64,000 bases of DNA from Opisthorchis felineus (GCA_004794785.1 SJOL01006417.1:361278-425277); one strand, 5' to 3'. Shown: positions 35,335 through 48,993, counted from the first letter of the stretch. Numbers and translations: made by a program. Notes: a model not told the origin generated them from the letters alone.

Positions 35335-36720
35335 TGCTTCAGAACTATGGCTGAAATCGGCCACAACCGGTGAATCTGGAACTAGATTATCAGAAAACGG
35401 CTCTGCTAAAATACAATGAAAAAAATTTATCCTGTGGGTATTCGTGGGTTAACTTCTATCCTTATTAGTGTTACCGTCTTTGCAAAACCCCTTCACATAC
35501 CCTCATCTGATTGTCCACTGTTGTCAGCACCGAGAAATACTCCCGGAACGACAAGCTTTTCGGATTATAGCTTGTTAGTGAAGATCCTGCGTGCTACCGA
35601 GATCTTAAATCTGATAATGTGATGTCTGACAGGCTTTCCACCAACTCCTGACAAACACATGTCAGGCTGTTTAAAAACCCAATAACTGTCTCGACGTTGA
35701 TTTAACTGCAAACATCACTCAAGCACACGCAAGCTTGTAATTTCAGATGCAATTATTCCAGTGCCTCTAGAAATTGCATAATTCTAACTCCACTAGCAAC
35801 TGTGGGGTCACCTCCACAGAGCACACAGAAGGCATGACATACTCTCAGCTAGGGCTAGTATTTCCGGTTTATCTGTTCACTTATGAATAGCACACTCAGA
35901 AGCACTCCATAATCATTTGAACGATAACATGATATTAAGCGTCTATACGTTGAAATCCAGAGGGAATCTTATCTCTTTTAGTTGCATCCGAGTGTTTCGT
36001 GATTATAACCATTACCAAACCGACTTCTTTACAATGACCGACACTTTGCACTAGACCCTCGAATCGTAGTCTTTCAAGTTTACACTGGCATCAGGTGCCT
36101 ACACATTACAACAAATTCAAATCTGGGAAAACTCGAGTATGCGCCAAGTGGGACAAACGCCTCAGACCGGAAATCTTTCTCTGGTTCCAGTTACGAACTT
36201 GCCCACTTCAGTCGTGTACACCATGGGTTTCCAGAAGTTCCACTCGTTGACCCAGGGAAAATATTGAAGCCAGATTTATAGAGACATGAAAAGCATGACT
36301 TATGAGGTTGCGTACATGTACTGCGTCACGTACTGGAATGCAACTTCTCAAGTGAGAAACATGAGCTATGCACACTACGCCGTATATCAGAGGATGTGGT
36401 GAGGGTGTTACACAAAGCCTCGTTTTTAAAAGAAATTTTTACACACGCACGTAATTACCAAACAAGTTATCTGAGCACAGTCGTACTTCTTTTACTGAAG
36501 AACTCCTCACCCGTTGAAATGTATACGGTGTGCTTCGCATTCATTCAACTCATTTGAATGCAATAACAATTTTCGAGATTCTACTCAAGAAGATCGCGGC
36601 GCAGCCGCAAATGCTAATTTCTTTCATTTAGGCACTTAATCCACACTGAATACCATAGACCATGTATTATTTGCATGAGGAAGAAGCACAGATATCCTTA
36701 GAAATGTCCCAAAGAAATTT
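35335..36720. other. Unassigned DNA
   Basis: If the minus-strand channel-like gene above is real, its second membrane segment would be expected here or further left, but I could not find it. Confidence 0.3.
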
Positions 36721-36930
36721 CTAACGACAGTGAAGGTGTGTAAGCATTAAAAATACATAAAGGCATGTTTCTGTAGGGCTGGTACAATCGCAAAACACAC
36801 TTTGTAAATTTGTAATACAAGGGACTACCAGGGCTGCCAAAAGCCCTAACTTAGCGCTGGCCTCAAAGCTGGACTCGCATCCACATTTTCTGTCTGAAAC
36901 GGATAATTTTTTCGTCGAAATCCGCAAACT
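36721..36930 (-). CDS. Candidate DEG/ENaC exon: cysteine-rich part before TM2
   Basis: After a TTTTTAG acceptor a 68-codon frame reads KLSVSDRKCGCESSFEAS, then VVPCITNLQSVFCDCTSPTE, then TCLYVFLML. DEG/ENaC channels have a late extracellular stretch with CGC, a mid cysteine and C-x-C-P..C before the second membrane helix, and this resembles it. The order relative to the upstream candidate exons is correct. The exact join from 37032 is unresolved and all three frames are partly open after the acceptor, so the exon is tentative. Confidence 0.35.
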   Translation of the reverse strand, partial: SLRISTKKLSVSDRKCGCESSFEASAKLGLLAALVVPCITNLQSVFCDCTSPTETCLYVFLMLTHLHCR

Positions 36931-37031
36931 AAAAACAGTAATTTTCTAGAAAGGTATGGTCAAATGGATGTGCGTTCGAGAAATCGCTGAAATTAAGACT
37001 CAACTCTATGAACGTTTAGTCAGCATACTTA

Positions 37032-37266
37032 TTTTAGAGAAACGTTGAATGCTATCGTAGTTGGAACCAAGTGGCGAAGGGAAAGTTCCGGCCCAGTTGT
37101 CCAACTTTGAAGACCTTTGTTTCGGTCTACCAACATGGTAGTTCCACGTTTGAGATCAGTATTATTTGAGGAGTTGATCTGCAAATAAATACAAAGTTGG
37201 AGCTTGTCGATTTCAACATATTCCATGATTGTTACATCGTTTGAAGCTATAGCGTTTGCGGTTGAC
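37032..37266 (-). CDS. Candidate DEG/ENaC exon: extracellular palm/beta-ball region
   Basis: The exon reads VTIMEYVEIDKLQLCIYLQI, later RGTTMLVDRNKGLQSWTTGP, then ELSLRHLVPTTIAFNVSLK. This fits the family block GLxLxLxL....G..VLVH....P...G..LSPG..T.I.V..SLK. It joins the preceding exon in phase 2 (AG|G) after a 54-nt intron. Directly after SLK comes TAA then GTATGC: either a stop codon or a donor one codon too late. This is why intactness is doubtful. Confidence 0.5.
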
Positions 37267-37320
37267 CTGAGCACTGGGTGTTGAAATGCACCGATGATCA
37301 AAATTTCATCTCTACATTAC

Positions 37321-37415
37321 CTATTCGAGTAAATTTCGTCGTCGATGCGCATGTGTAAATAACAGCTTTGCGATGCTATGTACTCTTTGGGGTATTTTAC
37401 TACCTCGCCCTTGAT
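37321..37415 (-). CDS. Candidate DEG/ENaC exon: finger/thumb segment
   Basis: Encodes IKGEVVKYPKEYIASQSCYL and HMRIDDEIYSN. The SCYLHM...IYSN pattern sits where the family has GxCFTFN...IYSN. The 95-nt exon lies between a 33-nt intron (37416-37448, GTGATA to TTTCAG) and a 54-nt intron (37267-37320). Excising the 33-nt intron removes an in-frame TAG that would otherwise interrupt the frame, which favours the model. Confidence 0.45.
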
Positions 37416-37448
37416 CTGAAATGCTCTGATGATTTCCTAGGATATCAC

Positions 37449-37665
37449 AAGCATAGGTCCTTTGGTACTGAAATTCAAGTCACCCGGTAGCTCAGGAGGA
37501 ACCTCGATACAGGCCGTTTCCTTGAACATTCTGGTGGAGCTACGATAATCACTGGCTTGTTCGCACAACCAGTTGGTCTGATTGGTACATTGCCAAATTT
37601 CTATGGTCATAAGATTAGGCCGCGTGATAATTTTGTTAACGCCATCTCTCAACCACTCCACTCCA
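37449..37665 (-). CDS. Candidate DEG/ENaC exon: extracellular finger region
   Basis: After a CCCATAG acceptor the frame reads VEWLRDGVNKIITRPNLMTI, then EIWQCTNQTNWLCEQASDY, then FKETACIEVPPELPGDLNF. It is cysteine-bearing and has an N-glycosylation sequon (NQT), consistent with an extracellular domain, but this region is poorly conserved among DEG/ENaC proteins. It is assigned to the gene by position between better-supported exons and by open reading frame. Confidence 0.4.
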
Positions 37666-38219
37666 CTATGGGGGCAATTGCAATTAGTTAAAGTATTTGA
37701 CTTTACTCCAAAAAGGTCCTTTAGAAGAGCGACCACTACGAATGTGGATAATTTAATCAAGGTTTTCCAGACGCAAAATTCACAATCTTCTCTGTAGTCA
37801 AAGCGGGTTATCTACATAAAAAGTGTACAGAAAACTAGACGTAAAATTGGAGCGATCCGAAAACCAGCGTAAAATCAAGTGATTCTATGATAATAATATA
37901 CTTCTCCGTCAAGACGATGAATTTCTATGTGGACCCAGGAACAAAAGAACATTCGACCATTTCACACTTGGTGACACACTCTAGACTGTATCCACGTGAA
38001 TTAAATTCCAGATCTTCAAACGACACTCAGTGAGAGAACCTTGACTGTAGCAGGTCGATTTTGGTTTGCCCAAGAAGAACTTGAAATGAACAAAAGAAAC
38101 GTCCTTTGTCATTTATTGCAAGTGTTCGTTAAAAGCGTTATTTAGTTTGTTTATCCATGGGAACGCCAGCTGAAAATGAGTGTCCGCGAACTGATCCGAC
38201 GTTTTCCTGTTTAGGAAAC

Positions 38220-38345
38220 AGGTTCTAACCTGCTCTTCAGCTGAACAAGCATCGAATGCGCATTTTTTGGGCACACCATCAAGGTAGGGAATTTCAGCAC
38301 TTCAGAAGATATTTGAACGTCATTGTGGAGTACTTGGTTTCCTCT
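38220..38345 (-). CDS. Candidate DEG/ENaC exon: segment after TM1 with FPTLMVCPKN
   Basis: The frame reads HNDVQISSEVLKFPTLMVCP then KNAHSMLVQL. The family signature just outside the first membrane helix is V.V....S...FPAVTICN.N, and FPTLMVC (38271-38291) with NAHS fits it well. It is the strongest single evidence for a DEG/ENaC channel here. The upstream exon with TM1 was not identified. An alternative overlapping frame (38350-38601) is open but unrelated. It could also be a decayed paralogue. Confidence 0.5.
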
Positions 38346-38601
38346 CTTCTCACCGTTTCCTTGTGACCGGATGTTTTGAGGATGAGTTATAATCACAAAA
38401 ATGTGGTAGGTGTGGGATAGACACTTCTGAATAGATGACACTACTCTGAGAAGTTACGTTAGTAAGTTCACATTCGAATAACTCCACTGTCCAAAACGTA
38501 CAGTTCATGAGTAGCACCATGTTATAGTCTATACTGCCACCTGACTGGTGTGAAACTTGACCAACTATAAATACACTTAGCCTCAGTGGGCGTTGGTGCA
38601 T

Positions 38602-41600
38602 GTCTCAACGTACGACACAATCGTTGCTCTATCCGACTGCGCGGATAACATTGAGACCATCGGACCATCCAGTCTGTATAAGAAAACAATGAAGAGATAT
38701 TCCAAGAGGTGGCTCATTCAAACTTGGTGGTTCAGTTTACTTAATGTATTGGTGGAGTTTCCGCAGTCATTTCCGTCAAGAAACCGCGTCGAGCTAGATT
38801 TAGCATAATAAGAACGTAAGTTGGGATAAATGAATGGCATCAAAGTGAGCAGTTAGTTAATGTATGACTTATCACCCCCTTGATATTTTCGTTACGATGG
38901 ATAGATATCTCTTACTCAAAGAGAATAAAAAAAGACCGCAAGCAGTCATCTTCCCTAGGAAAAAGCGGATACTGAGATATAATTTTCTATTAAGCCATTC
39001 TAGACCAGGTGAATTCAGGAATAGAAGACGCGCTGCTGTTAGTCATTCTGAGGATATGTATAAGCGATATTGTTTTCAGGTGACAGTTGTGCTGTAAATA
39101 TGCACAATCGTGTCCTCAGTACCGTCAGTCATTTTTCCATCCTGTAGGCTATCGTTTATTACCATAATTCATATTCAAGAAAGTTAAGCACCAATCAGAA
39201 ATTCCCGATGCATTTTCACCCTCTTAGAGATCAGAGACTGATTGGTTTGACTTGCAGGATTACCAACCCTCTGTACTGTCGTCTTCTCAGTGATACTGTA
39301 ATATAACTGGCTTGTTGGATATAGGGCACCTAAAATGATAAGCTGGCGAATTTTATCCATGTAGAGTCATTCCCTAAGTAGGAACTTCGGAAAAAAAAAG
39401 CTTCACAAAAACGCCAGAAGCGAATATATTCCTCCACATTTCCGCTGGAATTTCTACCTTTGGAGGGGTTACGTTCACCAAAGTTTTTCATCAAGGGAAG
39501 CTTTCACTCCAGAAGGACTATCATAGTTCCTACGATTCATAAAAATACAACGGAAAAAGTTTGTTTTGCTAGTGAGCAGTAGTGTTAGGTAAGTGGAGGG
39601 ATTCAATCAAGTGAAATGATTGTCTCCACCCACCATCAAAGGGTGGGGGAAAGGAGGAATGTGGGGACCTAGTGCAATAAAGTCTAATAGACCAAGAGAG
39701 AACGATCGAAAATGATGCAACGACATCTTTTAAAGGAAGTAAAATAGTGATATACAGCAACACTATGGTGTAATTGGTCCTCAGTGGGGTAGATCTGTGT
39801 CCATTTTGAAGTCCATACCATAAAAACCCAAAATATGCAGGCAGACAACTATTATATAGACATTCCAGTTGCAAAGGCGGGCTTGACACCACTATCGGTT
39901 CACTGCTGATTTATGTTGGGTTTTTAACCATGTGCATAAAAAATCCCCTGGCTTTCATTCAGGAAGTCACAAATATTCTGCAGCACTCTTTATTGGATTT
40001 TACTTTGTGTTTGATTCCGGTGGACCTTTCGCCGGTAGAGTTCCCACTTGGAAAACAAGAATTCATTCTTCGGACGGTAGTCGGACATGTGTAATGGATA
40101 TTACCTGTGCCGTCAGAGTTAGCTTTGAATACATTCTTCAGAAAAAATTACAGACAGCACTGTAAAGTATTGGTAAACTGAACTTGAAAAGACGTCAGTC
40201 TGTGATAGAAGTTTATAATTCAGTAACAGCTTTTAGGGGAATTTTCTGGGCGATCTTGCAAGACACTACAGATTATTTTGAGCAAGCACAAGTGACAGAA
40301 GTGGCCTTGTAACTTCACTCGAGCCGTTTCTTTATTAGGGTTAAGCAAGAATTATGCATATCAAATTCAGAATAAATGAATGTAGAACTGCTCTGTTGAA
40401 TGGAGTTGAGGGATAGGGAACAGAAGCATTTGAAATATACTCGCACAAAAATCGAATGTCCGAATACGATCCAAGACACATTTCATGCGTGATGACATCC
40501 AAGATAGAATTGTTTAAAGAGATGCCCCTTCAACGTAGCGTCCACAACAATGATCTAAGTTGACCAGAACCAAGTATGTACCGGCCGTAGAGAGAACCTG
40601 GTCCATTTGTGACTGATTTTTCCCATTCGCTACAAAAGGGTATTTCTGACAATAGTGTTTCCCAGTGGATTCAGTAGCCCCTACTACTGGAACATATTCG
40701 CTCTTTCAAGACCACATGTAACCATGAAACCGAATCCATCAGAAAGACAAACTTCCAAAGTACCAGGAAACTGACCCGTAAAAATGTAAGTTTATCCATT
40801 AGACTTTTCCTACAACTGTGTTGCTGATATAGTTGGTAAACCTTTTGCTATGAGTCACCTTCACATGAAACAAGCCCCCCAAAATAACACTTTACGGGCC
40901 GAGGGGCGGATGGTTTCGACAAACGTAAGTGTAATTAGCTAGGAACTTCAGTTTGCCAAATCCTGTCCATATATTTCTTCTGGAGTAATGGTAGTAGTCT
41001 TTGCAACGGTAGTCTCAGTACGTGCAGAGATATGCTAGTGAGTCCTTTATTTGGCTGATACTGTTTTCCAGGGGGATATAAAAAGGGGATTGTCAACTTT
41101 CATGGAAGAAATGTGACACGAGGATTTCAGAGAGACGCTGATACCGTAGAATAGTCACCTGAAGCAAGCTAAACTAACCAACAATGGGATGTTTGCTCTC
41201 TTCTAGGGGTAGTCTCTCTTCACCTGGATGTTTTTAGAAGCGCAGGGGTTTACCATCTCGTGGTATACTGCACAAAAAATCGAGGGAGAAGATGAGTTTC
41301 AGCTACTATATTTCCCCTCCACAATAACAAGCGTTGGATTAACAAAATAACCCTGCCAGAAAAAACTGTCTGCTGATTCAGACAAATTTATTGGTTACTT
41401 AGCAGGCCAAATAGTGTTTATTACACCTATTTATGGTTTGATGCTTAGTCTAGCCCCGGCGTCGAAAGGAGTCAAAGCTGAATCTACATCTGTTTCCGAA
41501 TACCTCCAAATTTAGAAGATTTCGCTTTCTAAGCTTTAGGTAAAGTACTTTCACAACCACTCAGTTCTTTGAGTATGCATTGTATTTATAGTTCTACACC

Positions 41601-43022
41601 AGCAGCTGCCGGATAAATGGAAAGTCATATATATCTAGAAGAATACGCCACATCTCACTGACTCAAAAGAGCTTCAGAGAAAGTTTTCCATCTTATGTTT
41701 CAATGACGTCTATTAGGTTGCAGGAAGTTGTTAGCAATACTTACAGAATGTATCGCTGAAATAATGAGTGAGCAGCACGTCACAAAACACTGTACCTCTA
41801 TCTCTGTTGAGGGAATTCGATAGGTTTTGTAATGACCTTCCACGAACTAAAATCTGAAAGGGGAAATCTGCGCAGTATATCTTTATCAGAGCAACATGTA
41901 ACCTAGAGCAGAAAGCTTGGTAAAACATCGAGCTGGGTTTTGGCTCCAAATTTCCGCTCATAATTTGGTCGTCTGTCGCCTTTACTATTGTTCTCAGGCG
42001 TTGCCTTGCATTAACCAAACAAAGTGGCTGATTTCGAAGGTCTTTGGCTTTGCAAAAAGTGGATCCGTTGTCACTTTTTGTGTGGTTTATGAAAGTGAAC
42101 CCATTTAACAACTCACAGAATGTCCACTGTGGTATTATTTACACTGTTCCCTTATGAAATGCATCAGAATGTAAGGCTATGCGTAAAAAGCAAAGTCCGA
42201 TTTTCAACAAGATGCCATCAAATATTTTGTGCTAATTTGAGAAAGTCCATAAATCATCCCAGGTTTCTATGGAAAAAATTGACCGGCCAAATTAAATTAA
42301 TTAATGGGCTGTTCAAATTTGCGCGATTCTCGTGATTCTCCTAACCATTTATTTTACTGGGCGGTCACCTAATCCTCCGCATCACTCCACAGTTTTCGAT
42401 ATCAGGTCACTGAATGGCGGTTGGTGTGAGAAATGAAAGCTTAGCTTGGAACGATCTCCCGCAAGGGCTGATTTGAAAGGCATTCGTCGTTGGACATATT
42501 AGGCACATGCTTCCTCATCTTCGGGTTTCCTAGGTTTCCTTTCTGAAGCAATCGGATTAACCAGATTCAAACGCAGCCCGAAGCTCACTTCACATGACCT
42601 ATACAGCATTCTTAAAGTGTACTTTCCACTTAGCCCTTGCGTAAGGCGATTTCTAGTCACTTTCCAGCGGGGTATGCACTGCACGTCTAATAATAATAAT
42701 ACAGTTTTCTAGCTGTTTCAGCACTGCTAGCGATGGCCTTATAAATGACTTAGCACACAGGTCACCGAATAACTTTCCTTCTAGGCCAATGCACATAATT
42801 GAAAGAATCGGCCAAGCTTCTATTAAATAACAATATACTCTGCATATGGGTTTACTTCACCACTAGGTGGTGACTTGTTCAGGTAACCATCCGACTACTG
42901 GTGAATATTCAGTATATCTCGGTTGAAAAACCATCGATCCCCACAGAGGAAGTCGTAGTTATTGAGCTAGTGACTAAGGTTTTTTAAATTGAGATTTCGT
43001 CCTGTGATAAAAATCAATCTAT
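38602..43022. other. Unassigned DNA with one long open frame
   Basis: The longest frame is 41731-42111, minus strand, 126 codons (contains STFCKAKDLRNQPLCLVNAR and SSMFYQAFCSRLHVALIKIY). I do not recognise it, and no splice context or signal peptide is obvious. The rest holds nothing I can support. Confidence 0.3.
41731..42111 (-). CDS. Unrecognised open frame, 126 codons
   Basis: This is one of the longest uninterrupted frames of the A+T-rich half of the window. It has several cysteines and a balanced amino-acid mix and starts with a methionine, but no family match comes to mind. Chance cannot be excluded: the + strand also has an overlapping 63-codon frame. It could be an exon of an unidentified gene. 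No function is proposed. Confidence 0.2.
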   Translation of the reverse strand: MLNGFTFINHTKSDNGSTFCKAKDLRNQPLCLVNARQRLRTIVKATDDQIMSGNLEPKPSSMFYQAFCSRLHVALIKIYCADFPFQILVRGRSLQNLSNSLNRDRGTVFCDVLLTHYFSDTFCKYC

Positions 43023-43172
43023 ACTGATACTCAGAGCAGCATTGCACAGATGTTTCATCGTTACCGGGAATCATCAGCAGTGCACATCTCACAAACCTCC
43101 GGAGAATTTCGAAATCGCAACCTCCCAGCTAATGGCTTGAACACTTAACTTTCTGGCCAAGAATGGCTGATC
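43023..43172 (-). repeat. tRNA-derived SINE, copy 2
   Basis: On the minus strand the head reads TTGGCCAGAAAGTTAAGTG (A-box region) with a B-box-like GCGATTTCGAAATTC. The body GCACTGCTGATGATTCCCGG ... GATGAAACATCTGTGCAATG aligns with 25619-25660 of copy 1. Two homologous copies on opposite strands 17 kb apart support a SINE family. Confidence 0.6.
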
Positions 43173-46100
43173 AGCAGCTTGATTAAATCGCACTTAGGTG
43201 TTGACCGGGTTTTATAAGGAACATGTGATTAAACCCTGAAAAGCACTGATGGAGGAGGGTTTTTTCTCAAATGGAACCAATCAATCGAACTGACAGGAAT
43301 AAAACAAACGACCCTACTTTCAACAGTTTCAGGCTGTTTCGACAATCAGTAGGAACATTTAGCGAGAAATGCTCATCTGTGAAGCCTGATTTCATAATCA
43401 GGTGATCTGTTGAAAGGAAAGTCCTTGCACACTGACTTAGCAAGTTGATTTGCGGACACCAATTTGAATGTGCATAATTTGCCTAGTAATCTTGTTCCAC
43501 CCCTGCGTTGATGAGCTACGTATTTGAAAGCGTTTGGGAGATAACCACTTAGATGGTCTGACAGTTTTCAGAAACGACAAAGTGTTCGACCTAAACCTTT
43601 GAAAGACTCTTTTACAGATAGTGGAACATTTGCTGGACACAACTAACGGTAGGGAAGGAGATTTTTAGGAATCTGTTAAGTTTAGTCCTTTTGTTTCAAA
43701 TCTCTTAGGTAGAATTCTAACCAAAAAGTATTATCCTCGCCTTCAAGGGAAGCTCTTGAAGAATGGATTAGCCATATTACTGATAGACGGCAAAACGGGC
43801 GATAAGTCTATGTATCAACAATTAAGGGCTGTGCAGGCTTCTAAAATCTGAACTTGGCCTAATTGGGCTTCAAATTCCCTCGAACTTAGAGAGTCTGGAT
43901 TACCATCGAAAATTTTGAGGGCGGTTAAAAAGGTTCGAATTTTACAAATCTCAACTTATATTTCCCGCAATCAAGCACTTTAGCTAAGTTACAGCCTACC
44001 AAATTTGGAATTATCCATGTTCTGAATCTGAAATACAGAAAATCTCCATGCATTTGGGGACGGAAGGTACAAATTTGGGTGCATTTCTGCAGTAAGGATT
44101 TGTTCCAAAATGCACTTTATGTTCATTATGCTTTGGTACGATCTAATGCCATCTAAAGGGAATTTTCCGCACGGGAGGACGATTTTGATCACCCGGCAGA
44201 TATCTTCTTCAGGTGCGAATATTTCCACAGGCATGTTGTCGTTGAGGGACCTTTCATAAAGAGTAATCAGTGAATAAAGAATCCGAGGAGAACTGATGTT
44301 TTTCTCCCAGCGTGTGGCTTAATTGTGGAAAGTGTGGTGAAGCTTTTGTCCTTTTTGTGGAACAGCAGTATTTTTTGAAGAACTAATAAAATACTAGGTA
44401 CCATTGAAACATGCTTGTATCCGTCATGGTGGAAAACACATTTTCATGTAGTTAACAATAGCGCATAAATCATACCTCCCACAAATTTTTTGGTGTCTTT
44501 GTGCAAAAATCTTTTTATCACTCCCGGATCATTCAATCGCATAGTTCTTTCGGGTGGTACGCCACTTAATCAGTTTTGCACATTAAAAATGTCTCAGTTC
44601 CTGACAGAATGTCTTTGAATCACCTAAGCAATAAGTCACGGAAGGCTGGCCGAACGGTGGAACGTCCGAAACCTTCATGGCAAGAAATTGTTCGTAGGCA
44701 AATGGAAAAATGACGTTTTTGAATTTCGGGTAACTGAGAATGAGAAGACATCTGCCTGACCAGCGAGCAAAATTTATTCTGTATGATTTGTTACTGCGGA
44801 AGTGCTTCAGTCGTGCGAGCGTTACGGTCACTCATTACGCCACCGGGATATTTTCAGTTGATGAGAAAGTCAGGCACCAGAACATTCTTGAAAAAGGCAA
44901 AAAATTGTCACTCTAGGAGACACAGGTGATACTCAGTAACGGAACAAAGAAGTGATTACCCACTCGCATGAACAGTGAGCGGTTCGTGAAATAAATTCCA
45001 CTTATCTTGGACGGACCCATTTCACAGCTTGCATCGGCAAAAAAGCTGCAGTAAGCGTCCTGTGTCAAAACCACCGAAAGCATCATTATGGTCGATGAAC
45101 AATAGGCGCACGGCGTTGACTTTTATGACGGTGCGAACTACATATACACTACTGCACACTGAGAATCCAGATTAAGGGTATGCATTTTCACTTGGGTCAT
45201 TTTTCAGAAGAGTGTTTTCATCCATTCGGAAATACTCTTTTAAACGGTCTGAGAAGAATGGAGGTAAAAACGATTAGCCTAGACTTTACTGTCCCTTTCC
45301 TCTTACCGGCGTTCTTAGTTGCTTTACATCAGTTGAAATTTCCCAGTATAAAGACTACTAGTAAACATAACAGATACTGCATTTACATCCACTATATGTC
45401 CCAAACTTCTGTTTTTCAGACGAAATGCTCGCTTCTTGGATCTTTGGCTGTTTAAAGTTACTTCTCGGTAACTGAAAAGGCTGGACAGTTATTTAAAAAA
45501 CTACGTGAATTTTGTGGAACCCGTTCAGAATATGGAGCCAGCTACTGAAATGATCCGTATTATTACTTTCTAGCTCATGTGTCCGCGGAATTTCAAAGTT
45601 ACTCTTTTCATGCAGTGCACAAGACGTCGAAAAATCCGTGGAAACTGATGAATATCCGACCATTTGTCAGCTCGCAATAAACTGAGGGGCATCGTTTACC
45701 GCAGCTTTGGGGCAAAAGATCGAAAGAGGGCACTTTTGAGAAACGGGGTTGAACCCTCCACAGTCAGTTGAATATGTAGGTAAAACTGGGGTAAATTAAG
45801 TGACTTTGTTTTAAGATCACTAGGATAGTAATTGCGATGTCTTCTGATTGTATCAAACATTCAGTCAGGTAGGCAATAAAATCATTGTTTTTAACAACGG
45901 CGGTAATAGTGCAAAGAGACAAAAAAACATTCAGCTGGACAGACTTATATTTGTGCTTTCTTACTTGCTTTTACAATAACCATTTACAGGGCGTCTGGAT
46001 TTGATTGCCGCGATGCAATCCAAGATCAATGATTGGTTGGGCACCGGTCAATAATGGGCCAGAGTTCTAAAGGAGGAGGAAGAAAGTTTTATGTGCATAT

Positions 46101-48993
46101 GGTCAACTGTGCTTGGTCATGGTTTAATCGAAGGCTTCTTGTTTCAGTTCTCTGTGTCGTCATGCATATGCCTTATTCAACCTTTGCGGGTGGCTGTTGG
46201 CTACTCGGTTTTATTTTGCTATTCTGATCTTCTGAACTTGACCATCTTTTGATTCCTCGCCAATTTGTGTCTCCTGGTCTATTCGCTTCTCATTATTAGG
46301 CAGATATGTGCTAGTCCATGCCCCGGATTACCTGCTAGATTAATTACCAGCAGTTTTTTCTTCATGCCCGTAACAGTTACTGTTCTTTCATATCTTACTT
46401 TGAGTTTCAATTCTGAAAAATCTCATGATATTTTAGAGCCACCACGCCAAGCCAAGCCAGTTTGGTAGTCTTGCAAAGTTTGCGAGGAAACGGATAAACT
46501 GATTTTGGAATGAGGACAAAAGTTGATCCAAATTGGTCCTGAACAATGCTTTCATGATGCTGTTAAAAGGTATCTAGATTTTTGGAGTGTTCACATCCAC
46601 TAGGAGAAGATATGATAGTCTGATTAGGAAACTCATTCTTATATGCTATTGTAGAGTTTTAGTACGTATGTCGAAAAAGAGTTTTTTGAGGCTACCTGTC
46701 TGGAAACGTTTATAGTTATCACGCTCGTAGCATCAGCATTGAAAAAAACCTGGAAGAAAAGAATTTGTTTTCCAGAATAGCAATTACCTCCAAGACCTAT
46801 CTCTACTCCTGTGGTATAAACTTTCAAGATTTTGCCAATAATATATTGGTTTTGTGCGCACTTCGTGACACATTCATCATGGGAATAAAGGCTGTAATGA
46901 ATATGATGTTTGATATTTCTGAGATTACTTGTACACCACCAACAATTACTAGGCTACGGGGCAGTTTAATAGCCAGTTTTTTTCAAAACACTCCGATATT
47001 TTCAGTCAGAACATTAGAAAAGTGCTTTTTCTTAAGAATCGATGCAAATACTGATGTTTATCGGAAAGACTAAGTACATTTTCAACCAAGTCTTTCGGTA
47101 GTTGGATGAACAGGTAGCTTGCTTGAATTAGAAACGCGGGTACACGGAAGTTTAATTTTCAGTGCCTCCAACGTCACATCCGATTGGATGCTGTTGTGAG
47201 ACGGTGTGGAGAGCCGTTGAGCAAATGGGCCGATCGATTCGTGTCACATGACCAAGGCAGACTCAGTCCTAGTACGAATCGTTTTTGACATCACAGTACC
47301 GGGTTTCGCAAACCTATTGCGACAGCTTCCGCTGTAGTCAAACAAGGTCCTAAAGATCAAAGCCTGCAGCTTTCGTCTTGGACTGGGACAAAAGTAAACG
47401 GGTGAAAACCTAACAACACATTTGTATTTGTTAGTACCTGGAAACTACAATGGAGATTTTCGCGACGTATCAGGATACTGTGACCGAATACCGTAAGATT
47501 GGCTTCCTTTATATACACCGTGATAAAGTAAAACCCAAAGATTCGATCAACTAGCTTCATCGACTGATGCACTCAAGGTTTTGCAGTGTGATCCCATTAG
47601 ACTAGCGAATAATTATCATAAAAGTGGGAATCAGAATGTTCTTCCTTGGGGAATAAAAACACTCAATCAAAGTTTCTGTGGTGGAGCCATGTTTTCGCTT
47701 CGGCGTTTGACTACTTCACTTGTTTTTCACCGAGGTAATTGAACAGTGTAAACAACGTCGATGGCGGCTGAAGTAGGTCGTCATAAAAACATAAACAAAA
47801 TACAAAATTAGATTTCCACATGCTCAATGAGGAGCATTCACTTACAGAAAAACATCGTTCGGCAGCCTTATTTTTCTATTCATAAATAGGACTTTGTTTT
47901 CGAGGTTCCTCCCCTCTGATTAGTTGTATTTGCGGGATTTGGTTCGAGTTCATTAGGCAGTGGTTTGAATCAGTTTGCACTAGGAATGAGATACAAGGTT
48001 ATGAGTTTTAGGAGGAAATTTTAATATTGTAAGAGAAAGCAGCAACCAACCAACAGGGTTATTTTCTGTCCCGTTTTCACCAGCCTCTTATCTCCCATAT
48101 AAGAATTCCAGATCAAGCAATCGAACAGAGTCCAAATATCCTTCGGTACTCAGGAGGTTTACTTCAATCAAGGGAGAGTAAAATAAACGGTCATTGTTGA
48201 GGATACATTTGCAAGATGCAGCTAAGCCAGGTAAATTGAGTGTGAAAAGTCAGACGTGTTGCTGCCAGCAAACTGGTGCACTGCTCCACAAAAAGTCGTC
48301 ATATGTATTCCACATAGACTGTCCATCTTCCGCCTTCATTCTATAGGGCAGAACTAACCTATGCACAATACAACCAAGTTTTCACAAAGAAACAGACGTC
48401 GCGTCGCTGGCACCGATATCAGGGGCTAAAGAATGTGGTCATCACAGTCAGGAGCTGGTCTATTTGTGACTTTCTTTGGTTCCGCAGATCGCTCAGGCAG
48501 ATCACATACGGGCTTCCTCTAGAAAATGTAAGGCTCCAGACTGAAATCACGTAAATACTTCACACTTTGGAGACGGAAAGTAAAGTACGCTGGTTAAATC
48601 CTCCTTGTCTTAAACAGTTATGTTTAGTTATACGATTTGTTCGTGTGTTTATCCAAAAAACTCCACTTTACAAGAAAAATACTCTATACAATCTAGAACA
48701 ATGATTTTACCCGTTGGAATGTACGAGAGATAGCAGCAAAAGGTAACCTGGAAGTAGATAGGAAATCCTTTAACGAGGATTCTGAATTGTAAAGAAGACG
48801 GATAAAAAATCCAAATGCTGTTTGATGGGTCTTTCTAGTAAATCGTTGTATGAACTCCAACCCACAAGCTTGAAAGGTAGAAAACCAAGAGTGTTATCGG
48901 TTGATATATCCAGCGACAGTCAAAGTTTTGCAGCAAATTCACCTTCGAATTAGGGACCACATCTGTAAAGTAATGATTTATCCTGGAAGATTA
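43173..48993. other. Unassigned DNA
   Basis: No supported features. Frames near 45180-45455 and 46765-47073 (91-102 codons) show no recognisable motif. Confidence 0.3.
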
